64,000 nt of DNA from Pseudomonas putida (GTDB lineage: Bacteria > Pseudomonadota > Gammaproteobacteria > Pseudomonadales > Pseudomonadaceae). Location: positions 1,035,952 through 1,099,951 of the forward strand of contig NZ_MNAH01000001.1 of assembly GCF_001976065.1 (NCBI RefSeq), read 5' to 3'. The notes beneath the pieces were generated by a model that saw only the letters and a list, made by a program, of their open reading frames with translations, did not search any database and had not been told where the DNA came from. A program made the translations under genes and the position numbers. Positions 50,185 to 59,348 of this stretch are shown here, piece after piece. Position 1 is the stretch's first letter, and each line of letters begins with the position of its first letter.

Positions 50185-51942
50185 ATGTGGCACTACCAGG
50201 CGCCGTTGCGCGACATGCAGTTTATCTTCGAGCATTGGCTGCAGGCCCCCCAGGCGTGGAGCCAGATGCCCGCGTTCGAGGCCCTCGATTTGCCGTTGGC
50301 CCTCCAGGTGCTGGGCGAGGCCGGGCGTTTCAGCTCGGATGTATTGGCGCCGCTCAATAGCAGTGGCGATCGCCAGGGTTGCCGTTTCGGTAATGGTCGG
50401 GTCACTACGCCGGACGGTTTTGCCCAGGCTTACCGGGCATTCGCCGAAGGTGGCTGGCCGGCCCTGGCCTGTGATGAAGCCTTCGGAGGCCAGGGATTGC
50501 CGCAATTGCTCGATGCTGCATTGCAGGAAATGCTATACGCCAGCAACCACGCCTGGGCCATGTACACGGGGATCGCCCATGGCGCTTACCTGTGCCTCAA
50601 GACCCATGCGCCGCAGTGGATCAAGGAGCGTTATCTGCCGCAGATCGTCAGTGGCGAAGCGCTGCCTACCATGTGTCTGACCGAACCCCAGGCAGGCAGC
50701 GACGTCGGCCTGCTGCGCTGCCGCGCCGAACCGCAGAACGACGGCAGTTATCGGCTGAGCGGCAGCAAGCTGTTCATTTCCGGAGGCGAACATGACCTGA
50801 CCGAGGACATCTTGCATCTGGTGCTGGCTCGACTGCCCGGGGCACCCGCCGGAGGTCGTGGTATTTCGCTGTTTCTGGTACCCAAGCGGCTGGATGGCGC
50901 TCGAGCCAATGCGGTGCGCTGCGATGGTATCGAACACAAGATGGGCATCAAGGGCAGTGCCACCTGTTCGCTGGTCTTCGACGGCGCCCAGGGTTGGCTG
51001 ATTGGCGAGGCGAATCGTGGTTTGGCCGCGATGTTCGTGATGATGAACTCGGCGCGACTGCATGTCGGCCTCCAGGGTCTGGGACATGCCGAAGCTGCAT
51101 GGCAGAACGCCTATGCGTACGGGCTGGAGCGCAGGCAAATGCGCGCGCCCATTCGCCCCGCCGGCGTTGCCGCCGACGCTGTCGACCCGATTCACTATCA
51201 TCCGGCCATGCGCCGGGTTTTGCTGGAGCTGCAGGCCTACGCCGAGGGCATGCGCGCCGTCGGCTATTGGGCAGCGCATTTACTCGATCAGGCCGAGCAG
51301 GCCCCAGACCCGTCCACTCGGCAAGGGGCCTTGCAACTGGCGCAGCTGCTGACGCCGGTGATCAAGGCTTTTTTCACCGAGCAGGGTTTTCGCCTGGCCA
51401 GCAATGCCTTGCAGGTATTCGGTGGTTACGGCTACGTCGCCGAGTTCGCCATCGAACAGACCATGCGCGACAGCCGCATTGCCATGATTTATGAGGGCAG
51501 TAACGAAATTCAGGCCAATGACCTCCTACTGCGCAAAGTGCTGGGTGATGAGGGGCGCGCCTTCAGGCAATTGTTGGCGGTCATGCGCGAAGAAGCCGCG
51601 CAGGTCTGCGAACCCGCAGGCGGGGCCAGCTTTTGCGCCGAACTGGCGCTGCTTTGCAACAAGTTCGAGGGCGTGCAAATAGAGCTACGTGATCATGCAG
51701 TCGATGACCCTGAATACCCCTATCGGGCGGCGGGCGATTTTCTGCGCCTGTGTGGTGTGGCCCTCCTGGCTTTTGCCTGGGCTCGGGCGGCGCGTGTTGC
51801 CCTGGCGTTAACCGATAGCGATCCGCTGCGCATCAGCAAGCTGCAAACCGCGAGCTTTTTCTTCGCCTACCTGCTGCCGGAAGCGGATCAGCGGATCGCT
51901 GCCATTCGTGCGGCCAGGGCGCCGCTGCCGTTTCTCAAGTGA
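50185..51942 (+). CDS. acd: Acyl-CoA dehydrogenase (DmdC/FadE-like) of the ferulate operon
   Basis: The 585-residue enzyme has acyl-CoA dehydrogenase motifs MCLTEPQAGSDVG (FAD site), GIKGSATCSLVFDGAQG, VFGGYGYVAEF and MIYEGSNEIQANDLLLRK. Extra N- and C-terminal regions, with the start MWHYQAPLRDMQFIFEHW, are typical of the long DmdC-like group. The ATG at 50185 follows GAGG; an upstream TTG at 50146 is not needed. It is the last gene of the ech operon and could act on feruloyl- or hydroxyphenylpropionyl-CoA-type substrates with the thiolase. Substrate unproven. Confidence 0.87.
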   Translation: MWHYQAPLRDMQFIFEHWLQAPQAWSQMPAFEALDLPLALQVLGEAGRFSSDVLAPLNSSGDRQGCRFGNGRVTTPDGFAQAYRAFAEGGWPALACDEAFGGQGLPQLLDAALQEMLYASNHAWAMYTGIAHGAYLCLKTHAPQWIKERYLPQIVSGEALPTMCLTEPQAGSDVGLLRCRAEPQNDGSYRLSGSKLFISGGEHDLTEDILHLVLARLPGAPAGGRGISLFLVPKRLDGARANAVRCDGIEHKMGIKGSATCSLVFDGAQGWLIGEANRGLAAMFVMMNSARLHVGLQGLGHAEAAWQNAYAYGLERRQMRAPIRPAGVAADAVDPIHYHPAMRRVLLELQAYAEGMRAVGYWAAHLLDQAEQAPDPSTRQGALQLAQLLTPVIKAFFTEQGFRLASNALQVFGGYGYVAEFAIEQTMRDSRIAMIYEGSNEIQANDLLLRKVLGDEGRAFRQLLAVMREEAAQVCEPAGGASFCAELALLCNKFEGVQIELRDHAVDDPEYPYRAAGDFLRLCGVALLAFAWARAARVALALTDSDPLRISKLQTASFFFAYLLPEADQRIAAIRAARAPLPFLK

Positions 51943-51986
51943 GTGCAGGAGGGTGCGTCGCGGGCATCAGGCATGATCCGAACGCT

Positions 51987-52295
51987 TCAGGCACCTGATT
52001 CCGGGTCGCTCGCAGGCAAGCCGCGAGCCTCCTTGTCATGTTCGTCCTGTTCGTTCATGTGCGGGGCGGCGTCAGAATCATCGAGGCGGGCACCTTTTCC
52101 AAAGTCCGGATGCTCACTCGAGACCGGGTTATTTACCTCTGCCTGTCTCATATCTTCAGTGACAGGCGCTTCGTCGTTCGGCGGCAATGAAACCTCGGGC
52201 GCGTCATTCCTGGGGTCATGGCCGGTTTCGTTGTCCGTGGTTCGCGTCACGTCTTGCTGCGACCTGTTACCCACTGCATTCTCGTCAATGTCCAT
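51987..52295 (-). CDS. Hydrophilic hypothetical protein
   Basis: The 102-residue product is almost free of hydrophobic residues and rich in Asp, Glu, Asn, Pro and Ser (MDIDENAVGNRSQQD...), which suggests it is intrinsically disordered. GGAGAA sits 8 bases before the ATG. Such stress-associated disordered proteins are common in Pseudomonas, but I do not recognise a named family. It is convergent with acd. Confidence 0.6.
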   Translation of the reverse strand: MDIDENAVGNRSQQDVTRTTDNETGHDPRNDAPEVSLPPNDEAPVTEDMRQAEVNNPVSSEHPDFGKGARLDDSDAAPHMNEQDEHDKEARGLPASDPESGA

Positions 52296-52408
52296 GTTGG
52301 TTCTCCGTTTTTATGCGCGGGATGTCCGTGCTTATACATGAGAGATAGCGGCTCACGGCGAGTGCCTGGCTTTGGACGAACGGCAAACTCTAGAGCCCTC
52401 GGGAAGGC

Positions 52409-53143
52409 TCAGTCCCAGTCGAAGCCGAGTCCCGGATCGATGGGCGGAATGCACTGCAGGGTCGCCAGATCCAGCAGTGTGAAATAACCGTCCAGCCAGC
52501 CCGCGGTATCAATGTGGTACACGTTGCCGAGAACTGCAGCGAACCTGAGCGGTGTATGGCCGACGACCAGCGCGCGAAGTCCTTCGACGCCGCCGGTATC
52601 GCCGTCCTGAATCCGGGTGCGTGACCACATGCAGCTGTGCAGCACGAGTTGCAGCCGTGTGTTGTTCTCAGGTGATTCCAGTTCGCTGCGCAACCGATCC
52701 CATGACGGCACCGGGCAGTCGGCGTGGACAATCCCCACCAATCCACCAGGTGTATCGATCTCGATGGCGATCGGCAGCTCGGCGAACCGTACCGCGAATG
52801 CTATCTGCTCGAACGGCGAAAGCCCGGTGAACCAGGAGCCGCCGTTGCAGATCCAGCTGTCGACGTCGCAGGTGTCGAAGTGGATCACGTAGTCGTCATG
52901 GTTACCGCACACCGCGTGAAACCATGGCTTGGCAAGCCAGTCGAGAGCGTCGCGGCTCTCGGGTCCGCGATCAACCAGGTCACCGACGCTGAACAAGCGG
53001 TCGACAGCAGGGTCGAAACCGATCCCCTCCAGCGCAGCCTGTATCCGGGTGAAGTGGCCGTGAATGTCACCCACCGCGAAATCCCGGCCCGCTGTGTTTG
53101 CAGCGAAGCGCTTGATGCGTGACACCTCGATGGATTCGATCAC
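52409..53143 (-). CDS. Serine/threonine-type metallophosphatase (PrpA/PphA-like)
   Basis: The 244-residue protein has the PPP-family signature blocks in order: FAVGDIHGHFTRIQAAL, LFSVGDLVDRGPESRDALDWL, AVCGNHDDYV, GIVHADCP and VVGHTPL. This is the pattern of bacterial phage-lambda-type phosphatases such as PrpA/PphA, which dephosphorylate proteins or Ap4A. No clear partner is nearby. Substrate unknown; the family is sure. Confidence 0.88.
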   Translation of the reverse strand: MIESIEVSRIKRFAANTAGRDFAVGDIHGHFTRIQAALEGIGFDPAVDRLFSVGDLVDRGPESRDALDWLAKPWFHAVCGNHDDYVIHFDTCDVDSWICNGGSWFTGLSPFEQIAFAVRFAELPIAIEIDTPGGLVGIVHADCPVPSWDRLRSELESPENNTRLQLVLHSCMWSRTRIQDGDTGGVEGLRALVVGHTPLRFAAVLGNVYHIDTAGWLDGYFTLLDLATLQCIPPIDPGLGFDWD

Positions 53144-53311
53144 GGGTCACTCCGGTGCGGCCGACGGCGTTCCATTTAATTTTGGCATAGCATCGCCTTG
53201 CCCGCCCCCAGTACACCACCCGGTGAGAGACAAGTGAGAGATGTGCAAGGGAACCAATTCGGTCCAAAGCGTCTACATTGCAGGGAGTGTTCCCTTTCTG
53301 AGAGTACGGAT

Positions 53312-53773
53312 ATGTTCAGATACCGCTCGTTGATTGCAGCTATTGCATGTATTGCATTGGTCTCCGGCTCGGCTACGGCATTGGCTGACCCCGGTAACGG
53401 GAAAGGGCAAGGAAACGCAAAGGGCAATCCACAAAACAGCCAGGAGCACGGCAACCAGGGGCATAAAGGAAAAAATTCAGGGGGCGATGATTGGGATCAT
53501 GGCCCCAGCATCAATCGAGGAAGCGTTCTTGGCATCGTTGACGGGTATCGGGACTACTGGAGCCCCGGGCCTGCTTTGCCACCCGGCATTCAAAAGAATC
53601 TTGCCCGAGGTAAACCGCTTCCCCCCGGGATTGCCAAGAAGCTCGATGGTCGGCTGATGGGCAGGCTGCCCCACTATGATGGGTACGAATGGCAGCAGGC
53701 AGGCACCGACTTGATACTGGTGGCGATCGCTACCGGCATTATCTATGAAGTTCTCAACGGGGCTTTTGATTGA
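53312..53773 (+). CDS. CigR-like exported protein (RcnB-domain family)
   Basis: The 153-residue precursor starts MFRYRSLIAAIACIALVSGS with a signal peptide cleaved near ALA-DPGN, followed by a Gly/Asn/Lys-rich linker and a folded C-terminus: LPPGIQKNLARGKPLPPGIAKKL, then YEWQQAGTDLILVAIATGIIYEVL. The paired LPPGI and Y-x-W patterns are those of RcnB/CigR proteins. CigR is an anti-virulence regulator in Salmonella; in pseudomonads the role is unknown. The start at 53312 is chosen by the signal peptide. Probably periplasmic or membrane-anchored through its last helix. Confidence 0.78.
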   Translation: MFRYRSLIAAIACIALVSGSATALADPGNGKGQGNAKGNPQNSQEHGNQGHKGKNSGGDDWDHGPSINRGSVLGIVDGYRDYWSPGPALPPGIQKNLARGKPLPPGIAKKLDGRLMGRLPHYDGYEWQQAGTDLILVAIATGIIYEVLNGAFD

Positions 53774-53868
53774 TCATCGCTTCAAGCATCCCGTCCGTCG
53801 TGGGGTTTGAACTCAAAGGGATTTGGAGCGTCCTAAGATACGCGCAATCAACCCTCACGGAAGCAATC

Positions 53869-54357
53869 ATGCTTTTAAAAAACAAGAGTTTCGTTGCTGT
53901 AATGTCATTCGCCATGATGCTTGCAGCCGCCCCGTTACTCCCTGCTGACCTGTCCATCATGAACTCCGCCTACGCCAAAGAAGGTGGTGGTGGTGGTGGT
54001 GGTGGTGGTGGCGGCGGCAATGGTGGTGGCCATGGTGGCGGCAATGGCGGCGGCAATGGCGGCGGCCATGGTGGCGGTCACAGTGGTACGGGTCACTCCG
54101 GCAGTAACGGCCGCGGTGAGGGATTGAGCAGTGATCATGCCGGCAAGGCGGTTCGCGACCATGGCATCAGCGGCAACCGGTACGGTAGTGACCGCAATAG
54201 TGACAAGGGTCACGGCACCACCACCTCAGGTATTGCACATTCCAAAGATACGCGCGGGCTGACTAAAGCCACTGCCATTTCGGCCTCGACGCCAGGAGAT
54301 CACAACGCGAAGGGCTTGAGTAATGCCGGGGCGTCTACCGCCAAGAAATCCCATTGA
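53869..54357 (+). CDS. Glycine-rich exported protein of unknown function
   Basis: The 162-residue precursor begins with a basic, hydrophobic signal (MLLKNKSFVAVMSFAMMLAA...) that ends near AYAKEG. A run of Gly broken by Asn and His (GGNGGGHGGGNGG pattern) covers residues about 39-70. The remainder is Ser/Gly/His/Asn-rich and ends in KKSH. The His-spaced Gly could bind metal, but no family is recognised. It lies 95 bases after the CigR-like gene on the same strand and may be co-transcribed with it. GGAAG precedes the ATG. Confidence 0.7.
   Translation: MLLKNKSFVAVMSFAMMLAAAPLLPADLSIMNSAYAKEGGGGGGGGGGGGNGGGHGGGNGGGNGGGHGGGHSGTGHSGSNGRGEGLSSDHAGKAVRDHGISGNRYGSDRNSDKGHGTTTSGIAHSKDTRGLTKATAISASTPGDHNAKGLSNAGASTAKKSH
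53983..54078 (+). repeat. GGT/GGC simple repeat inside the glycine-rich gene
   Basis: A nearly pure GGT run is followed by GGC GGC AAT and GGT GGC CAT units. Such runs are prone to slippage, so repeat number may vary between strains without loss of frame in 3-base steps. Confidence 0.85.
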
Positions 54358-54431
54358 GCAGAAATTGCCAGTCGCAATCAGTTGATCATTACAGGGTGAA
54401 CCGCTAGTTATTGCGTCTAACCTGTGCAAAC

Positions 54432-54469
54432 AAAAAATCCCGGAGACGTTCTGTTTCCGGGATTTTTTT
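54432..54469 (+). terminator. Rho-independent terminator after the glycine-rich gene
   Basis: A long stem, AAAAAATCCCGGA against TCCGGGATTTTTTT with an 11-base loop, ends in a run of T and works in both directions. It lies 75 bases after the gene. The following 274 bases (54470-54743), up to the type I secretion operon, contain no gene that I can support and should hold that operon's promoter. Confidence 0.88.
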
Positions 54470-54743
54470 CGTTTTACGCCGGGGTAATCCTGCCGTACGT
54501 CGAGATCCGCCAACTGACCGGTACACCTGCCAGTCGTTCGAACGCGGGGTTTTGCCAGGCGACTTTGTCCAGCGCCCATCAGCGGCGGGTCGGCACAATT
54601 AAAATAGCCTCAAGAACGGTTCGTTCAAGCCGATGAAGTAGGGGGCTGACCGCCTTCCGCCAGTTCATTAGCTAGAGGCAAAGTGCTAGCATCGGCCGCC
54701 GCCTGATGCACCCCGGTCACCACCGCAACCGTCGTTTTTCCCA

Positions 54744-56489
54744 ATGTTTTTTTCATTTTCGGACTTTATGCGATTTTTCCTAGATCCCCAGCGAGATATC
54801 GATGCAGCGCTGCTACGGTATCGTCGGCTTTTCGGCGTGTTGGCACTGTTCAGCGGTGTGATCAACCTGCTGATGCTGGTCCCTTCGATCTACATGATGC
54901 AGGTCTTCGACCGCGTCCTGACCAGCCGCAATGAAACCACCCTGTTGATGCTGAGCCTGATTCTGCTCGGGTTCTTTGCGCTCGGTTGTGCGCTGGAATG
55001 GGTGCGCGGCCAGGTCATGATCAAGATGAGCGCAGGCCTGGACACCCAACTGGGTGAGCGGGTATTCGATGCCGCCTTTGAGCGCAGCCTCAAGGAGCAC
55101 AGCGCCAACCCGGCGCAGGTGTTGAGCGACCTGAACAGCATCCGCCAGTTCGTGACCGGTCCGGCCCTGATCGCCATCTTCGATGCGCCGTGGCTGCCGA
55201 TCTACGTGATCGCCACGTTCCTGTTCCATCCGTGGCTGGGAGTGTTCACCGTCATCGGTTCGCTGATCCTGGCCGGGCTGGCGGTCTGGAACGAACTGAC
55301 CACACGCAAGAGCATGAGCGAAGCCAACCGGTTGTCCGTCGCGTCTTCCAGCTACGTCAACAGTACCTTGCAGAACGCCGAAGTGATTCAGGCGATGGGC
55401 ATGCTCACGCCCCTGCGTCGGCGTTGGTACAACGTGCAGCAACGGGTTATCACTGAGCAGGGCGAAGCCAGCGACCGCAGCTCGCGGATCGCCGCGTTGT
55501 CGCGTTTTGTGCGCATGACTTGGCAATCCCTGGCCCTGGGCCTGGGCGCCATCCTGGTGATCGAGAACCAGATTTCCGCCGGAGTGATGATTGCCGTGTC
55601 TGTTCTGCTGGGGCGCGCCATGGCGCCGGCCGAAGCGTTGATCGGTTCGTGGAAGCAAATGGGTAATGCCAAGAGCAGCTACGAGCGATTGAACCGGTTA
55701 CTCACCGAATTCCCCAAGGCCGCGCTGCGCATGCCGCTGCCGCCGCCGACCGGGGCGCTGGGCATCGACCGCCTGGTGATCATCCCGCCGGGTATGCACA
55801 AGCCTGCGGTCAACGGCGTGACCATCAGCCTGGCCAAGGGCGAAGTCCTGGCGATCATCGGCCCCAGCGCTTCGGGCAAGTCTTCCCTGGCGCGTGCCAT
55901 GGTCGGCATCTGGACCGCCAAACAGGGCTCGGTACGCCTGGACGGCGCCGAGGTCAGCCAGTGGTCGCGTGAAGCCCTCGGCCCTTACCTGGGTTACCTG
56001 CCCCAGGACATCGAACTGTTCGATGGCACCATCGCCGAAAACATCGCGCGCTTCGGTGAGGTGGATTCCGCCAAGGTCATCGAAGCGGCGCAACTGGCCG
56101 GTATCAACGAGATGATCCTGCACTTCCCCAAGGGTTATGACACCTTGCTCGGGTCCGGTGGACTGGGGTTGTCCGGCGGCCAGAAACAGCGCATAGGCCT
56201 GGCGCGCGCGCTGTATGGCCAACCGGCGCTGGTGGTGCTCGACGAACCCAACTCCAACCTCGACGATGCCGGTGAAGCGGCGCTGGTACAGGCCGTGCGC
56301 AAGCTCAAGGCCGCAGGCTGCACCGTGGTGCTGGTCACCCACAGGCCGAGCATTCTCGGCGCGGTCGACAAACTGTTGTTCCTCAAGGACGGCGTGCAAA
56401 CCCTGTTCGGCCCGCGTGACCAGGTGCTCAAGACCCTGCTGCCACCGACGCCGCAAAAAGCCGTCGAAACCCGCAATGAAGAAGCCTGA
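54744..56489 (+). CDS. Type I secretion ABC transporter (PrtD/AprD-like permease-ATPase)
   Basis: The 581-residue protein has a six-helix exporter domain (residues about 25-310) beginning LFGVLALFSGVINLLMLVPSIYMMQVFDRVL, a PrtD-family signature, and an NBD with Walker A GPSASGKSSLARAMVG, signature LSGGQKQRIGLARAL and Walker B ALVVLDEPNSNLDDAG. There is no N-terminal C39-like peptidase domain, so it belongs to the protease/lipase/S-layer exporter type. It is the inner-membrane engine of the secretion system. The start is either the ATG at 54744 or that at 54768; neither has a clear Shine-Dalgarno. Confidence 0.92.
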   Translation: MFFSFSDFMRFFLDPQRDIDAALLRYRRLFGVLALFSGVINLLMLVPSIYMMQVFDRVLTSRNETTLLMLSLILLGFFALGCALEWVRGQVMIKMSAGLDTQLGERVFDAAFERSLKEHSANPAQVLSDLNSIRQFVTGPALIAIFDAPWLPIYVIATFLFHPWLGVFTVIGSLILAGLAVWNELTTRKSMSEANRLSVASSSYVNSTLQNAEVIQAMGMLTPLRRRWYNVQQRVITEQGEASDRSSRIAALSRFVRMTWQSLALGLGAILVIENQISAGVMIAVSVLLGRAMAPAEALIGSWKQMGNAKSSYERLNRLLTEFPKAALRMPLPPPTGALGIDRLVIIPPGMHKPAVNGVTISLAKGEVLAIIGPSASGKSSLARAMVGIWTAKQGSVRLDGAEVSQWSREALGPYLGYLPQDIELFDGTIAENIARFGEVDSAKVIEAAQLAGINEMILHFPKGYDTLLGSGGLGLSGGQKQRIGLARALYGQPALVVLDEPNSNLDDAGEAALVQAVRKLKAAGCTVVLVTHRPSILGAVDKLLFLKDGVQTLFGPRDQVLKTLLPPTPQKAVETRNEEA

Positions 56490-56496
56490 GGCATCA

Positions 56497-57831
56497 ATGC
56501 AAGCCAGTTCGAGCGACATTTCGACCCCCGAGCACAAGCCCGATGCGGATGCCGCGGGCATTGCCCGGATCGGTGTCTGGTTTTTGCTCCTGGGCCTGGG
56601 CGGGTTTCTGCTATGGGCCTGCCTGGCGCCGCTTGACCGCGGCGTGGTGGGTAGCGGCACTGTGGTGGTTTCCGGCGAGCGCAAGACCGTCCAGTCGCGT
56701 ACCGGCGGCATGATCGAGAGCATTCAGGTGCGCGAAGGCGACCGGGTGCAGCAAGGCCAGGTGGTGGTGCAGTTCAATACCGTCCAGGCCAAGTCGCAAC
56801 TGGATGTCGCCCTGGGCCAATGGCTTGGTGCCCGTGCCGTCGAGGATCGCCTGATGGCCGAGCGCCTGGACCGCGCCAGCGTGCAGTGGTCCGCGGCGTT
56901 GCTCGCCCGTGCCAGTGACCCTCGCGCCGTCGCGGCGATGGAGCTGCAAGGCTATCTGTTCGCCACTCGCCGTGCCGAGCTGGCCAGCCGCATGCAAATC
57001 AGCCAGCACGAAATAGCCTCGCTCAACGAACAACTCAAGGGGTTCGAGGAGATCAAGCGCAACCACGCCGCACAACTGCAATTCCAGCAGCAAGAGCTCA
57101 ACGGCCTGCGCGAACTGGCCCGTGAAGGTTACCTGCCACGCAACAGGCTGTTCGAAGCGGAAAGCAGTGCGGCGCAGTTGGGCGCCCAGTTGGCTTCGAG
57201 CATTTCCGATATCGGCCGTACGCGCCAGGCGATCAATGAAAGCAAGCTCAAGGCCTTGCAACAGGCGCAGATATTCCGCAGCGAGGCCGAGTCGCAGTTG
57301 ACCCAGGTGGTGGCACAGACCTCAAGCCTGACCGACCAGATCAAGTCACTGGAATTCGAAGTCAACAGCGCCGCCATCGTCGCGCCTGTCGCCGGCCAGG
57401 TAATGGGCATGACCGTGCACACGGTCGGCGGCATCGCACCGGCGGGCCAGCGCCTGATGGACATTGTGCCGCAAGGTTCCAGCTGGGTCGTCAAGGCGCA
57501 GTTCCCGCCGATGATGGCCGACCGGCTCAAGCCGGAGCTGCCTGTCGACTTGCGATTCGGTTCATTGCAACGGGTGCACACCCCGGTGATCGTCGGCAAG
57601 GTGGCCACGGTATCGGCCGACCAGTTGATCGACGAGCACACCGGTTCGCCTTACTTCTCGGTGGAAGTCTCGGTCAGCCCCGAGGCGATCATCCATCTGC
57701 GCGAGCTGGGCCTGGATATCAAGCCGGGCATGCAGGCCGAAGTCCTGGTCAAAACCGGCGAGCGGACCCTCGCCAACTACTTGATGCAGCCGGTGACCGA
57801 GCGTATGGCCGGTGCTTTCAAGGAAGAATGA
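56497..57831 (+). CDS. HlyD-family type I secretion periplasmic adaptor
   Basis: The 444-residue protein, started at the ATG at 56497 behind TGAGGC, has one N-terminal membrane helix (GVWFLLLGLGGFLLWACLAPLD), a lipoyl-type beta motif (VQSRTGGMIESIQVREGDRVQQGQVV), long coiled-coil helices (residues about 130-300) and the C-terminal HlyD barrel. It bridges the ABC transporter and TolC. It starts 7 bases after the transporter stop and its stop overlaps the TolC-like start (ATGA). Confidence 0.93.
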   Translation: MQASSSDISTPEHKPDADAAGIARIGVWFLLLGLGGFLLWACLAPLDRGVVGSGTVVVSGERKTVQSRTGGMIESIQVREGDRVQQGQVVVQFNTVQAKSQLDVALGQWLGARAVEDRLMAERLDRASVQWSAALLARASDPRAVAAMELQGYLFATRRAELASRMQISQHEIASLNEQLKGFEEIKRNHAAQLQFQQQELNGLRELAREGYLPRNRLFEAESSAAQLGAQLASSISDIGRTRQAINESKLKALQQAQIFRSEAESQLTQVVAQTSSLTDQIKSLEFEVNSAAIVAPVAGQVMGMTVHTVGGIAPAGQRLMDIVPQGSSWVVKAQFPPMMADRLKPELPVDLRFGSLQRVHTPVIVGKVATVSADQLIDEHTGSPYFSVEVSVSPEAIIHLRELGLDIKPGMQAEVLVKTGERTLANYLMQPVTERMAGAFKEE

Positions 57832-59156
57832 TCGTGTCTCTACGTATAGGCTTGATGCTCTCCGTGTTCTGCTCGTGCCCGCTGCTGGCTGCCGAGCCGC
57901 CATTGTCGCTGGTCGCCCTTTACGACGCCTCGCGAATCAACGATGCGACCTACAAGGTCGCCGGCCACGATTACGAAGCCTCGCGCCAGGAGGAGGCGAT
58001 CGGCCGCAGCGGCTTGCTGCCACAGGTGGCCATCAACTCTCGCTACGGGCATGGCGGCCAGTTTGAAAACCAGCCCTCGACCAGCAGCCAGGACGATCAG
58101 TTCGCTTCCGACAGTGTTGCCCTGTCGGTCATCCAGCCGCTGTTCGACAAAGGCCGCTGGGCATCCTACGAACAGGCGAAGGCTCGGGGGCAACTGGGCG
58201 AAATCCAACACGAGGGCGCCGACCAGGCGCTGTTCGATCGCGTGGTGCAGGCCTATTTCGACCTTGCCCAGGTGGAAAACGAACTCAAGCTGACGACCCA
58301 GCAGAAAGCCTCGATCGAAGCTTTGGCCAAGCAATCCAAGCGTCTGTTCGAAGCCGGTGAAGGCACCATCACCGACCTTGAAGAGGCGCAAGCACGGCTC
58401 GATTCGATCCGCGCCCTGGAGATCCAGTTGCAGGCCCAGCATCGCTCGGCCCTGCGCAAGCTCGCGGGGCGCGCAGGTATCACCGTCAGCGAGATCCCGC
58501 AGATGCAGGAACAGGCACCGGCCGCCGCCTTGCTCGCCCCTGAACAGGACCTGGACTACTGGCTGTTCAAGGCTGACCAGGCCGCGTCCGCACTGGGCAT
58601 CAGCCGAGCTTCGATCAAGGTGGCCGAAGCCAACCTCGATCAGCAGAAGGCCGGGCACTACCCGACCGTGGCGCTCAGCGGCCGGCTGGCGCGGGTCGGC
58701 CAGAGCGACATCAACGATTACACCCAGCGCCAGTCGACCTATTACGTGGGCGTGGTGATCGATATCCCGCTGTACCAAGGCGGCGGGGTCACTGCGTCGT
58801 CGGAAAAAGCCCTTGCCACCCTCGAAAGCGCCCGGTCCAGCTACGAGGCCCAGCTCCAGCAAATGAACGAAGATCTCGAGCTCAACTACCTGGGGGTGGT
58901 GGCGGGCTACGAGAAGAGCAAGGCCCTGGTGACCGCCGTGCGCTCGAGCCAGACCGCCCTGAAGTCCGCGGAAAAAGGCTACGAGGCCGGCGTGCGCTCG
59001 ACGGTCGACATCCTCGACGCCCAGCAGCGCCTGTTCGCCGCCAAGCGAGACCTGCTCGATACCAAGCTGGCGATGCTGCAAAGCTACGTCAACCTGCATA
59101 CGAGGACGGGACAGATGACCCGCAGCCAGCTGGAGAAGGTTCAGGGGTTGTTCTGA
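57828..59156 (+). CDS. TolC-family outer-membrane channel of the type I system
   Basis: The 442-residue precursor has a short signal peptide (MLSVFCSCPLLAAEPP region) and two homologous TolC halves: LVALYDASRINDATYKVAGHDYEASRQEE and FDLAQVENELKLTTQQKASIEAL in the first, then GYEAGVRSTVDILDAQQRLFAAKRDLL in the second. The family length is normal. It provides the outer-membrane exit for the secreted protein. The start at 57828 overlaps the adaptor stop; in-frame starts a few codons later are possible. Confidence 0.92.
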   Translation: MIVSLRIGLMLSVFCSCPLLAAEPPLSLVALYDASRINDATYKVAGHDYEASRQEEAIGRSGLLPQVAINSRYGHGGQFENQPSTSSQDDQFASDSVALSVIQPLFDKGRWASYEQAKARGQLGEIQHEGADQALFDRVVQAYFDLAQVENELKLTTQQKASIEALAKQSKRLFEAGEGTITDLEEAQARLDSIRALEIQLQAQHRSALRKLAGRAGITVSEIPQMQEQAPAAALLAPEQDLDYWLFKADQAASALGISRASIKVAEANLDQQKAGHYPTVALSGRLARVGQSDINDYTQRQSTYYVGVVIDIPLYQGGGVTASSEKALATLESARSSYEAQLQQMNEDLELNYLGVVAGYEKSKALVTAVRSSQTALKSAEKGYEAGVRSTVDILDAQQRLFAAKRDLLDTKLAMLQSYVNLHTRTGQMTRSQLEKVQGLF

Positions 59157-59232
59157 CAGGCTCTATCGCGACCAGCCTCGCTCCCACAGAAGATCGCGTA
59201 CAACCAGGAGAGAATGCTCGCCTGATTGGCCG

Positions 59233-59325
59233 CCATCGCTGGCAAGCCAGCTCCTACAGGGTTGCGGGGTGCATGCTGAATGGCGGCACGACACCCCTCT
59301 GTAGGAGCGTTGCGCCGTCATCGCT
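59233..59325. repeat. REP-like inverted repeats after the TolC gene
   Basis: CCATCGCTGGCAAGCCAGCT plus CCTACAGG (59233-59260) and the facing CTGTAGGAGC unit (from 59299) form an imperfect inverted pair of the Pseudomonas 'GCTGGCAAGCCAGCTCCTACA' REP class. The neighbourhood 59157-59348 holds no gene. Confidence 0.75.
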
Positions 59326-59348
59326 GCGATGCCGCGAGAGAAAGGACA

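Noticed and set aside
57840..59099. Minus-strand frame of 419 codons over the TolC gene
   Set aside because: Mirror image of a clear TolC-family gene; the residue pattern is typical of a complement frame.
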